DNA of 64,000 nt. Origin: Onthophagus taurus. Lineage: Eukaryota > Arthropoda > Insecta > Coleoptera > Scarabaeidae. The notes beneath the pieces were generated by a model. That model made no database searches and was not told where the DNA came from. It worked only from the letters and a program-made list of their open reading frames with translations. The position numbers and the translations under genes were made by a program. Of this stretch, positions 55,701 through 64,000 are shown piece by piece; the stretch's first letter is position 1, and the number at the start of each line of letters is the position of its first letter. The DNA is taken from the NCBI RefSeq assembly GCF_036711975.1, contig NC_091966.1, positions 5,339,501-5,403,500 of the forward strand. The letters are read 5' to 3'.

Positions 55701-58486
55701 AAAATCGTAAAAAATTTTCTCTCGTTTAGTAATTGTATGCTTTTCTTGCCTTTCCCTTCTTCGTTCTGCCAATCCTCTTGTCTTACTTTCTTGCCTTTCT
55801 GCATTCTTCGACATTTCCTCTCTTGTCCTCGAAACCATTTAGTTATTGTCGCTGTTTTTCAGCATTGTTGCTCTATCACAGTCGATATCAAACCAACCTT
55901 CTTTTCCATTTGTTTACGTGGCCCTATAACTTCCGAACCAGTTCTTAAGAGAGCTGTCCTACATTTCTCTCGTTTTTCTCACCTGTTATGCTTGGGCTAG
56001 GTTGGTGCTAGGTTTGTCGCTAGCTGGTACTAAAATTGGTTTACCTTGTTCCCATCCTACAGCAGTTAGCGTTGACTTTGCATATTCTTTTCTCCTTTTA
56101 ATTTTTTCGCATTCAATGTTCTCCTCGATCTTGACAGGAAATGGCCCAAATCAATGTTTGCAATAGGTTCTATTTCAAGTGGTCTATTTGCTTGGAAGTG
56201 TTTATCGGGGTATACCCAGGTTCTTTTATGTATGTCTTTTCTTTCGAACCCTAAGTTGTTATTGCTGTATCTCTTCCTGTTGTTCTCTTTCTAGTTTTGC
56301 GTTGAAGTCGCCAATTGTGACATTTATGTCATGGTTTGAGGCTGCATCATATGGCGCTTCTACTTCTTTGTAAAAAACACCTTTTTCGTCCATGTTTTTT
56401 CCTTGATGAGGGCATACACATTAAACTTCTTAGATGCCGGTTATCCTAGCATTGTACTTTGCAAGAATATCTCTTAACGTTTAGACAGCTCTGCTCCGAT
56501 ACAGAGCTCTCACGTTCCAGGAACACAACGTTATAATAATAATTCACTTTATTGCCCAACAACGATCAATTACAGGACAATATCACAAGAAAACAAAAGA
56601 AATAGCACATGCTATAAAACAAATATAACTCACATAAACACTCCTACACCGTTATTGTTAGTTATTGGGAGTTGGCTAAAATATTGGATCTGCAATTCCT
56701 CAGATAAAACTAATTGTAAAACTCATACTATGTGTTGTACGCGTAGGCACTGCAAAGATGATCCGCGACAACAACCAACCACACCTTGCACCAACTTCTG
56801 TAAAAACTTGATACACTGGTCATCCCTTCTCACGTCCAGTGCAGAAAAGTTATGACGTTGCAGCAGGGATAGGTAGACAAATATTTGGGAAATCTCCTCT
56901 GAATTCTTTCCAATATAAGTCTATGACACACATATTGTGGTGACCAAATTACAGAGCCATATTCCAATTTGGACAATACAAAGGTCAAAAACAGGGACTT
57001 GTACACACCGATGTCAGAAAAGGCACGCGAGATGCGCAAAATGAAAGCAAGCCACGTTATGCCATTATTCCGTTGTTGCCCCCTATTGCCAATTACCTTT
57101 TCGAACAGTAATTTCTCTTGATTTCGTTAGCCTTGACCCTGGTTCCCACTGGGATTGGTTACCACAGTCTTCCGTAGGGTTGCTCAGGTTTTTATCACCA
57201 ACTTGGAGGTGAGAATCAGAATTAGGGACAAGAGGCTAAGGATAGGCCAACAGGATTCGCTTCTTATAATCGCATCCCTACTCCATTTGAACCTCTCTTT
57301 TTACATGTACAAATAATTATTTATGCATTATTTAAGTCTTTTTGCAAGTGCAGAATACTTTCTGGTTATTCATGTCGATACTAATGATATTTAGATGACA
57401 GAAATAGCAAACTAAATTTTAGACATTTTTCTATACACACTAAACCCAAATTAGATACTTAGCTAAACACCAGACTAACTGGGAGGTTATCACTTGATGC
57501 TGTCTCATATTCTCCAAACCCAGTTATAAAAAAGATAGGTGTGATATTGTCTTTGCAGAACTTCTGGGGTGGCGAGCAAAATGGTGAAAAAAGCAGAAGT
57601 ACTGATTCCTAAAATCTACTTAATATGTTGTGAGTAGTTTATCTGTGCCGCTTTCCTTCCCGCTCTGCTTACCGTTGTTAGTTAGTCTAAGGAGTTACTA
57701 AACGCTAGGATACCAATCAGAGGTGTATCCCAATGTATGACAATCATACAATCTCACACTTTTTGCTCCGTTTGGCAGATATTTATTTTCATTATTCTAA
57801 GATGAGATATCAAATTCTCTTCAACCCCCATTATAAAATGATACATATCGGTACATATGGTACATGTCGTCCTTGTGGTTGAAATAATGAGAAGAACCTT
57901 TCATCTGCAGTGCATATCTAGCCATCTCGTTAGATACCCATGATGATTTCCAAACCAGATAAATGTGCTTCTACTCGGCTTCTATAAAAAAGGAATATGA
58001 TCAGAACTCTTTTCTGGCAAAAGTATGAGATTTGCTAGATATATCCATCGCTAATATTAAATAGATTAGGTTCAACGTTAATTTTAAGGTTCGAGACTCT
58101 GGTCAATTAAAATTTCACATCTTTTAGGCCCACTTTTACCATCCTCCTGATAAACTATGTAGGGGATAGTTGCCATGGTTATAGCTTTTTTAAGCGGTCT
58201 CATTGGCTAAGAATTGGATTTATCTATCAGATAAATTTATCAAGAGATGGTAAAAGTGAGTCTTATTGTTAGTTAAATAAGATTTGCCAATAGAATTTGT
58301 TATTGAGAAGTAAATTTCTCTGAAAGTATTTTCTGTGGCTTAAAAAAAAAAATAAATGACCTTGATGATTTTATTGTTTTAGGTAAAGTGGAACCGGGTC
58401 CCCATACATCCTCGTTCAATATGGGATACCTCGTATCACCTTACACCTACGCCAATGGAGCGGCTGGACCCATACCAGTGTCAATG
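46707..58486 (+). CDS. pan: Pangolin/TCF, first three coding exons (3' incomplete)
   Basis: HMG-box transcription factor that binds beta-catenin/Armadillo and executes canonical Wnt signalling. Exons 46707-46859, 47779-47845 and 58383-58486 join in phase to 108 residues, ending with a donor (GTAAGT) at 58487. The rest of the gene, with the HMG box, lies beyond the window. Exon 1 holds the beta-catenin-binding region: [20 protein letters not shown], then [17 protein letters not shown] and [12 protein letters not shown]. Exon 2 gives [10 protein letters not shown] across the junction. Exon 3 includes [20 protein letters not shown], matching the stretch after the binding domain in insect and vertebrate TCFs. 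Introns are 919 bp and 10.5 kb; intron 2 holds LINE pieces, two MITEs and an unrelated minus-strand gene end. Confidence 0.93.
46860..47778. other. Pangolin intron 1
   Basis: AT-rich, with no frame or repeat recognised. Confidence 0.4.
47870..48620 (-). mobile_element. LINE RNase H domain relic
   Basis: The minus strand encodes the end of an R1/LOA-type LINE. RNase H motifs at about 48300-48220 read [20 protein letters not shown]. Then comes the distal [16 protein letters not shown] and a cysteine/histidine end [11 protein letters not shown] at 48077-47970. Upstream, 48610-48480 resembles the RT-to-RNase H linker ([18 protein letters not shown]). Internal stops are present. Confidence 0.8.
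48620..49478. other. Part of pangolin intron 2, nothing recognised
   Basis: AT-rich sequence with short chance frames only. Confidence 0.4.
49479..49937 (-). CDS. Unrecognised two-exon gene end inside pangolin intron 2
   Basis: Two minus-strand coding exons, 49937-49763 and 49699-49479, join in phase across a GT-AG intron of 63 bp. They give 130 residues without an internal stop. The first exon contains [17 protein letters not shown] and [19 protein letters not shown]. The second contains [38 protein letters not shown] and ends YFGDPLEIE. The stop codon overlaps an AATAAA at 49477-49482. The candidate acceptor before the first exon (AATAATAG) implies more exons upstream, but none could be linked; frames at 50790-50522 on the same strand are candidates. 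It looks mostly helical, with three cysteines. I do not recognise the family. A host gene nested in the intron, a recent pseudogene fragment or a transposon protein are all possible. The donor (GTTAAC) is weak. Confidence 0.4.
49940..52670. other. Part of pangolin intron 2, mostly unclassified
   Basis: AT-rich. Minus-strand frames at 50790-50522 ([18 protein letters not shown]) and 51248-50946 ([20 protein letters not shown]) could be remnants of a transposon or of the nested gene; the second resembles the RT C-terminal FTWKxH region of LINEs. A perfect 18 bp hairpin is at 50378-50417. Confidence 0.35.
50378..50417. repeat. Perfect 18 bp hairpin with 4-base loop
   Basis: CTGAAAAGTCAAGATTGT, loop GCTG, then the exact reverse complement ending at 50417. 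Too short for a microRNA precursor. Just upstream (50300-50335) a shorter CGGAG/CTCCG hairpin lies between two AAAGCTCAAG repeats. Confidence 0.6.
52671..52842. mobile_element. 172 bp palindromic MITE, copy 2
   Basis: Same family as 34112-34278 but in reverse orientation: ends CAGTGTGTT/AACACACTG, TA duplications at 52669-52670 and 52843-52844, and arms containing TCGTACCCGACGTCATCATT. Arms are close to perfect. Confidence 0.87.
52843..54940. other. Part of pangolin intron 2 with a mixed-composition block
   Basis: A block at about 53260-53560 and another at 53920-54180 are less AT-rich and contain CG dinucleotides and GCTGCTGCTGTTGCTGCTTC-like sequence. They may be regulatory or an alternative 5' exon of pangolin. 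No coding frame was accepted. Confidence 0.3.
54940..55665 (-). mobile_element. LINE RNase H relic
   Basis: The minus strand from about 55660 has an RNase H-like start ([20 protein letters not shown]). Farther along come [20 protein letters not shown] near 55250-55200 and the cysteine end [20 protein letters not shown] then HFLCDC at 55161-55080. Same general class as 47870-48620 but a different family. Confidence 0.75.
55990..56525 (-). mobile_element. LINE endonuclease relic
   Basis: The minus strand near 56420-56270 reads [20 protein letters not shown] then [13 protein letters not shown], the GDFNA motif region of LINE apurinic endonucleases. Broken elsewhere. It is adjacent to, but of a different family from, the LINE end at 56531. 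Confidence 0.65.
56531..57060 (-). mobile_element. 3' end of the same LINE family as 9007-11110
   Basis: Begins with the reverse complement of the ATT tail (ATAATAATTCACTTTATTGC). It carries the C-terminal RT part in minus-strand frame 57039-56830 ([40 protein letters not shown]), nearly identical to 10740-10885. 5'-truncated, as is usual for LINEs. Confidence 0.85.
57060..58126. other. Part of pangolin intron 2, nothing recognised
   Basis: Mixed AT-rich sequence without a supported frame. 57060-57260 may be further LINE debris. Confidence 0.35.
58127..58262. mobile_element. 136 bp MITE copy 2 with TTA target duplication
   Basis: Same length and ends as 5211-5346 (GGCCCACTTTTACCA at the left; TTA at 58124-58126 and 58263-58265). 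I count about 17 differences from copy 1 by eye. It sits 120 bp upstream of pangolin exon 3. Confidence 0.82.
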
Positions 58487-60820
58487 GTAAGTTAAATACT
58501 TAATTTGAAGGAACGAGAATTTATTAAATACCACGCGAGTCGGTTTGTAAATAGCTGCCTTCTTCGTTGTAGTGTTTAGGTGCGTCGCGTGCATCGCGAG
58601 GCGGCGCTCCCTACGTTATCGACTAAACCGCGCGCCGGTGCTTATTAGCCTCACTCACTTCACTTACGGTCGGTAGCAGCGCGAGCAAGCCGTCAAGGGG
58701 AGGCGGGTCGGGTCACTTATCCGGCCACTTCCGGCCACTCCGGCGGTCTTAGTTACGTCGGAACTAGACCACTTCTCTTGCTACCGACCGACGGCGGCGC
58801 TAAGGATTCAAGCCGATCCTGGCACGCCTTCTTCTCCAACGACGACGCGTAATACTTAACCATCTCCATTTATGGATAGTGCAAAACTTTACCGCTACCA
58901 CCGCCGCCGCCGTTTTTGTCTGCAAGTTGCAAATCACACTACGATAACGTTTGTTTTAACAGCGCATAAATAATTTATCGCTAGTTAAAATCTGGCTACG
59001 TTGCTAAAACATTTTCCATCTACCATTAAGATAAAGATACTATGATTTATACATTAAAGGAGTTCTTAAAGTTAAAGTACATTGACTAAATCCTACTCTA
59101 TCTCTCTATATTGTTGTCTGATTAACGAGTTTAAAATTTTATTTTTGATGAAATATTTTGTTTGAAGGATATCTTGAGTTGGAGAAATTGTGGTTTTGTT
59201 AGGTGAGGAAGTGGAGTAGGAGGAGCGGTACCGTAGGCGCTTCGGGGCCACACGGGGTCCGAAATTAATTTGCACAACCAGTTCCCCGTCGACGGCGCGC
59301 AATTCAATCGTCGCCGCACGGTGACATGATGACGGAGGCGACGGCGGCGTTCTGCAGTTGCATAGGTCGAAGGTACAAGTTGAATAACCGCCGACGTCGC
59401 GCCCGCTATATTTCAATAAGCCGATGATAAAGTGATTGTTAATTGGTCCTCGTTCGTATACGGTCCTAAGACGACGATGACAACCGACTGTGGAGAAAAA
59501 GAGAGGGAAAGTGAGTCAGTCCTGGTGAATTGGATGTCATCGTCTATTGTACCACTTGGAATTCACCTATTTAAGATTCACATGTTTACCAATGCCAATG
59601 TAATCTTACCACACATCCGTTTTCATTTCAGTAGAACTTTCCTCCTGGGTATTAAGGTATTTAAAAAAATAAAAGTGATGAGACTGTTTTTGGATTTAGT
59701 GTTAATTTCCGGTCTATTTTAAGTTTAGCGCGTGAAAGCTTGACATCTTTGGTCGTTGCTGTCTTCTTTCTCTGTTGGTGGGTATTTGGGGAAGCAGAGC
59801 GCGGCGGCGTCGGCGGTCCGCCCGCGCGTCCGTCCTGCTGCTGTTGCGCTGCCGGTCCGTTTCTCGTATTAATCGACGTGAAAACGTTCGCCGACCCAGA
59901 CATAACTCTTGCGGCGAATTGGCCGCCGCCGCCGCCGAGAAGAGACCAAACAAGCCGTCGACCGGCCGCCTCTCCTCCTCTTCCTTCCTCCGCGGCAGTT
60001 CCTTCCACGGGACGCGCGCGGCCCACGACGCGCTTCATCTTTCTCTCTCTCTTTTTCTTCTCGCCCCTTCCCTCTTCTTCCGTCCGGCTCGTTTGTGCTG
60101 CCCGGCCGAAGAACGAACGGTAGCCAGCGAACTCTCGGCACAGTTGTCGTCGTCGTTGTTGTCGTCACGGTCGTCCTCTACTTTTGTTCTTCTACGTCTC
60201 TAAGCCCTTCATCTTCTCTCTCCTCTTTCTCTCTTTATTCCGTCCGTTGATCATTGTCGTCGCTGTCTGATGTTGTCATCGACGGATAGATCCTGGACGC
60301 TGGTTGCGACCTTAGCGCCGGAAGCTATCTTCTATCTTTAGGTGACTCACGTTGACACCCAAGCATCCGGTCTCTCTACAGTATTGAAAGAATTCAACAC
60401 AACCCGGTTACATGTTTTTCCTGCTACCGAATCGCTACTGGTGGGATGATAATAAATATCGATTTATCTTGTCGAATATGCAAATTACTTCTATCTTGAA
60501 AAATTTATAAAAAACCATTTTGACCTACACTAAATATATTTTTGATTTTGATTTGAACCATGTAAACAAACTTTCTGCGGATGACGTGAAGGTTGAACAG
60601 TTGCTACTATACCTACGCTAACCTCAATCAAAACACTCTATCAAGTATTCGTGAGAAGCAAAGTGGAATACTGCGCTATTATCTGATTGCCATCCACTTC
60701 ACGTAACATCCTTGCAGTGGAGAAAGTGAAACGTTTTCGTGAAACTTTTTTTATGTTACTATTAATATCAAGTATTATAATTCAGAATTGAGAATAACTC
60801 ACGAAAAATTTGGTTTCTTC
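58487..60820. promoter_or_regulatory. CpG-rich stretch after pangolin exon 3
   Basis: The stretches 58560-58920, 59210-59410 and 59750-60330 are strongly enriched in CG dinucleotides compared with neighbouring intron DNA. Simple-sequence runs such as GTCGTCGTCGTTGTTGTCG (60145-60165) are present. Long frames on both strands at 59660-60250 are compositional. Candidate alternative pangolin promoter(s) or enhancers; this is an inference. Confidence 0.35.
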
Positions 60821-63180
60821 TCTTTCTATATAGCCAAGTATCGATACATAAAGAGTTTGGACAGAATGTGATATAGAGTTGCTGGGTTTAGTTGTTGCTC
60901 TAAAATTGGTTAAAGCCGGCCAAAAGACGATTTTAATAGGTTTTTAACAAATAAAGCTTGTTCAAACATGTGCTCGACTTCTATTATATATTGTTGTAAA
61001 GAGCAGAAAATTTCATACAAAATGTATGTATTCTTGGAATTTTATCTTGTTACATAAAGAAGTTGTTGATTTTGGCCATATGAAGCTTGTGCAAACTTGT
61101 GATTTGCTTCTATTATACATCGTTGGAAAGAACTGAAAATTTCCTATAAGATTTATATGATCTCTTAGTTAGTTCGTATCATATAAAGATGTTATTGTTC
61201 AAAAAATGGTTAAAGCAACGCGAGAATATGAGATTTTCATTCATTTTGGCAATTTATGCTTGTGAAAACGTGCGATTGACTTCTATTATATGTTATTGTA
61301 AAAAGCAGAAAATTTTATACACAATGTATGTATTGCTGGAGTTTTATCTTATCATATAAAGAAATTGTTGTCCAAGAATTGGTTAAAGCCGGCCAAAAGA
61401 CGATTTTAGTAGATTTTGGACAAATAAAGCTTGTCCAAACATTTGATCGACTTCTATGATACATCGTTGGAGAGATCAGAAAATTTTCTATAAGATTGAT
61501 ATGTTCTCTCAGTTAGGTTGTGTCATATAAAGAAGTTATTGTTCTAAACATTGTTAAAGCAACGCGAAAATATGCGATTTTGATATATTTTGGCAATTAA
61601 TGGTTGTGCAAACATGCGATTGACTTCTATTGTAAAAAGTAGAGAATTTTATACAAAATGTAATGTGTTGCTGGAGTTTTATCTTATCATATAAAAGAAT
61701 TGTCGCCCTAGAATTGATTAAAGCCTGTCAAAAGACGATTTTAGCAGTTTTTGGCCAAATGAAGCTAGTGCAAACACTTGATCGACTTCTATGATACATC
61801 GTTGGAAAAAACAGAACATTTTCTATAAGATTTATATGTTCCCTCAGTTAGGTTGTGTCATATAAAGAAGTTATTGTCTTAAAAATGGTTAAAGCAACGC
61901 GAAAATGGGCGAGTTTGATATATTTTGGCAATTAATGCTTGTGCAAACATGTGATTGACTTTTATTATATGTTATTGTAAAAAGCAGAAAATTTTGTACA
62001 CAATGTATGTATTGCTGGAGTTTTATCTTTGTCATATAAAGAAGTTGTTGCCCTAGAATTGATTAAAGCCTGTCAAAAAACGATTTTAGCAGTTTTTGGC
62101 CAAATGAAGCTTGTGCATACATGTGATTTGCTTGTATTATACATCGTTGGAAAGAACAGATTTCCTATAAGATTTATATGATTTCTTAGATAGTTCGTAT
62201 CATATAAAGAAGTTATTGCCCAAAAATTGTTGAAAGCAACGCGAAAATATGCGATTCTTACATTTTTTGGCAATTAATGCTTGTACAAACCTGCGATTGA
62301 CTTCTATTATATGTTATTTTAAAGAGCAGAACATATTATAGAAAACGTATGTATTGCTGGCGTTTTATTTTATCATATAGAGAGTTTGTTGCCCAATAAT
62401 TGGTTAAAGCCGGCCAAAAGAAGATTTTAATAGATTTTGGACAAATTAAGCATGTGCAAACATGTGATCGACTTCTATTATACTTTTTTGGAAAGAACAG
62501 AAAATTTTCTATATGTCCTCTCAGTTTGGTTGTGTCATATAAAGAAGTTATAGCTCGAAGAAAGGTTAAATCAGGTAAAAACACCATTTTAGAAGTTTTT
62601 AAAGCAACATTTAAAGCTTGTACAAACTTGTGATGGACTTCTCTTATCATCATGAGAGAGTGAAGAAATTCTTATATGATTGACATATTTCTTCAATTTG
62701 TGCACATCATATAAACGATTTTAGGAGTTTTTGGACAAATAAAGCTTGTGCAAACGATTTCTCTTTATACTTCATTTCAAAGAATAAACAAATTCTTATA
62801 ACATCTATATGCTATTTTAATTTGTTCGCATCATATAAAGCTGTTATAATTCTGAATAGGCTTAATACACCACGAAAACGTGGCATTTTAATATCTTTTT
62901 TGCAAGTAATACTTGAACAAACATACGATGTACTTTTCTGTTGCTCCTCATTAGAAAGAGAAGCAAATTTTGTATAAGATAAATATGTTGCTTCAGTTTG
63001 TTCATATGATATAAAGAAGTTATTGCCCGAAAAAAAAAAGGATAAAGCAGATAAAAATGCGATTTTAGATACTTTTTGAACAAATATGACTTGTATATTT
63101 GGAAAAAACAACAAATTCCTTGTAAGATCTTGATTTATATCATATAAATAACTTATTCTTTCGGAAAGGGTTAGAACACT
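60820..63180. repeat. Satellite-like array with dimeric higher-order repeats, about 14 monomers of ~172 bp
   Basis: The landmark CTTCTATKAT-like sequence occurs at about 60978, 61107, 61280, 61451, 61624, 61786, 61959, 62131, 62301, 62472, 62638, 62760, 62933 and 63092. Two monomer types alternate over 60978-62472. Type A has ATTGTAAAAAGCAGAAAATT and GTTAAAGCCGGCCAAAAGAC. Type B has CATCGTTGGAAAGAACAGAA and TTAAAGCAACGCGAAAATAT. That makes a ~340 bp dimer. The right-hand monomers are more diverged and two are shortened. Frames inside are repeat by-products. Confidence 0.9.
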
Positions 63181-64000
63181 GCTATAATATAGGGTTTTAG
63201 TAAGTTTCCTATAAATCAGGATAATTGAAATTTCTTAATGTCCTTAAATTATTTTAAAAGCAAACTAAATCAACAGCATTAATAATGTGAAGTAGTTTTT
63301 CGATTTTCCAACCATTTTCGATTCTGATGATGACTAATCAAATTTCAATAAATCACCGCTGCATAAAATAAAAATTGTAATTTCGAAATTATTACCAAAT
63401 TGATGTAAACCATGGATCAAAATATTATTTCACATATTCATTGGTTATTAAATAGTCGAGATTCTTTAACATTGATATTAATGTAAATAACGGTTTCTCA
63501 ATGTAAATAACACGGTGACAATATCTGTATTAAAAAATCGACTTGAAAAATGTACGAAGGTTACATAGCATACGTTTTCCATTTCATGAGCACACTAATT
63601 CATGCAAATGATTGTGCGAACTCTAGTTTCCACCTGCAATATAATTACTTTTAGCTACTTTGCATTTTTGATTTTCAATTGCCAATTAATCCCGCCTGTT
63701 CATTCATACATTTTTTTTTCATTAACGAGAAGTGATAAAAGAAAATTTGCTCATTTATACTCGTTATGGCCGTGAACCTTTTTTTTTACTTTATTAGGAC
63801 GTCCTCGTGGGCGGGGGCGTTTTTCCGATAAGGTTGCCGATATTCGGTAGCCGTTGTTCCAGAAATAGCGTTACATCGTTGGAGCAGAAAAAAAAGTGAG
63901 ATCAAAGAAATGGTGCCGCGCGACGCTTTATTTAGCCGTCGACGAAGGCGTCGGTTATGAAATGCCTAAAAGGCCGGGACTGGCGCACGATCGCTCAGAT
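63180..64000. other. Right end of the window
   Basis: AT-rich to about 63770, then more CG-rich (GACGTCCTCGTGGGCGGGGG from 63800). The change may mark another pangolin regulatory block or exon, but no coding frame is supported. Confidence 0.3.

Noticed and set aside
59661-60250. Several long frames on both strands
   Set aside because: All frames are open because of CG-rich, low-stop composition; products are Arg/Ser/Pro-rich without domains.
63800-64000. Possible pangolin exon after TTTATTAG at the right edge
   Set aside because: An acceptor-like sequence is present, but the following frame does not match the expected TCF sequence after exon 3.

Overview
The window looks like chromosomal DNA of an insect, most probably a beetle (the order is an inference from protein and splice-site style). 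Genes have several short exons with GT-AG introns. Surrounding DNA is very AT-rich, and introns and gaps are filled with decayed insect transposons. No bacterial operons, viral genes or CRISPR arrays are seen. Seven host genes can be assembled exon by exon: PARP1 (minus, 13470 to 1999, 8 exons, 982 aa); two tandem Ly6/three-finger GPI-anchored proteins (plus, 14427-15015 and 18477-19059, 3 exons each); the exosome subunit RRP42/EXOSC7 (minus, 23821 to 19092, 5 exons, 284 aa); the ciliary WD-repeat protein CFAP52/WDR16 (plus, 24260-30087, 5 exons, 764 aa); the one-LIM protein CRIP1 (plus, 34995-40307, 3 exons, 78 aa); and the first three coding exons of pangolin/TCF (plus, from 46707, continuing past the window). 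An unrecognised two-exon 3' gene end lies on the minus strand inside pangolin intron 2 (49937 to 49479).

Layout: 1-1.9 kb holds a hAT transposase relic and a small inverted-repeat element. 2-13.5 kb is PARP1; its intron 6 is almost wholly one 3.7 kb inverted-repeat transposon (itself carrying a 136 bp MITE) and its intron 4 holds a LINE. 13.5-19.1 kb holds the Ly6-like pair, separated by a dead piggyBac element and a nine-unit array of ~121 bp palindromic repeats. 19.1-23.8 kb is RRP42, with a Tc1/mariner element nested inside a hAT-like element in intron 3. 24.3-30.1 kb is CFAP52, with two mariner relics and a MITE in intron 4. 30.5-34.0 kb is a LINE interrupted by a mariner element. 35-40.3 kb is CRIP1, whose first intron carries an 8-copy ~173 bp satellite. 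39.5-45.4 kb holds LINE debris and more of the palindromic repeat. 45.8 kb onward is pangolin, with LINE pieces and MITEs in intron 2 and a ~172 bp satellite with dimeric higher-order organisation at 60.8-63.2 kb.

The genes do not form one pathway. PARP1 acts in DNA damage and chromatin, RRP42 in RNA decay, CFAP52 in motile cilia and sperm tails, pangolin in Wnt transcriptional output, and the Ly6-like pair at the cell surface. Regulatory signals: an RFX X-box 123 bp upstream of the CFAP52 start, GATA motifs upstream of both Ly6-like genes, and overlapping 3' ends of the second Ly6-like gene and RRP42. The least explained material is the palindromic repeat family found at four loci, and the two satellite-like intronic arrays.
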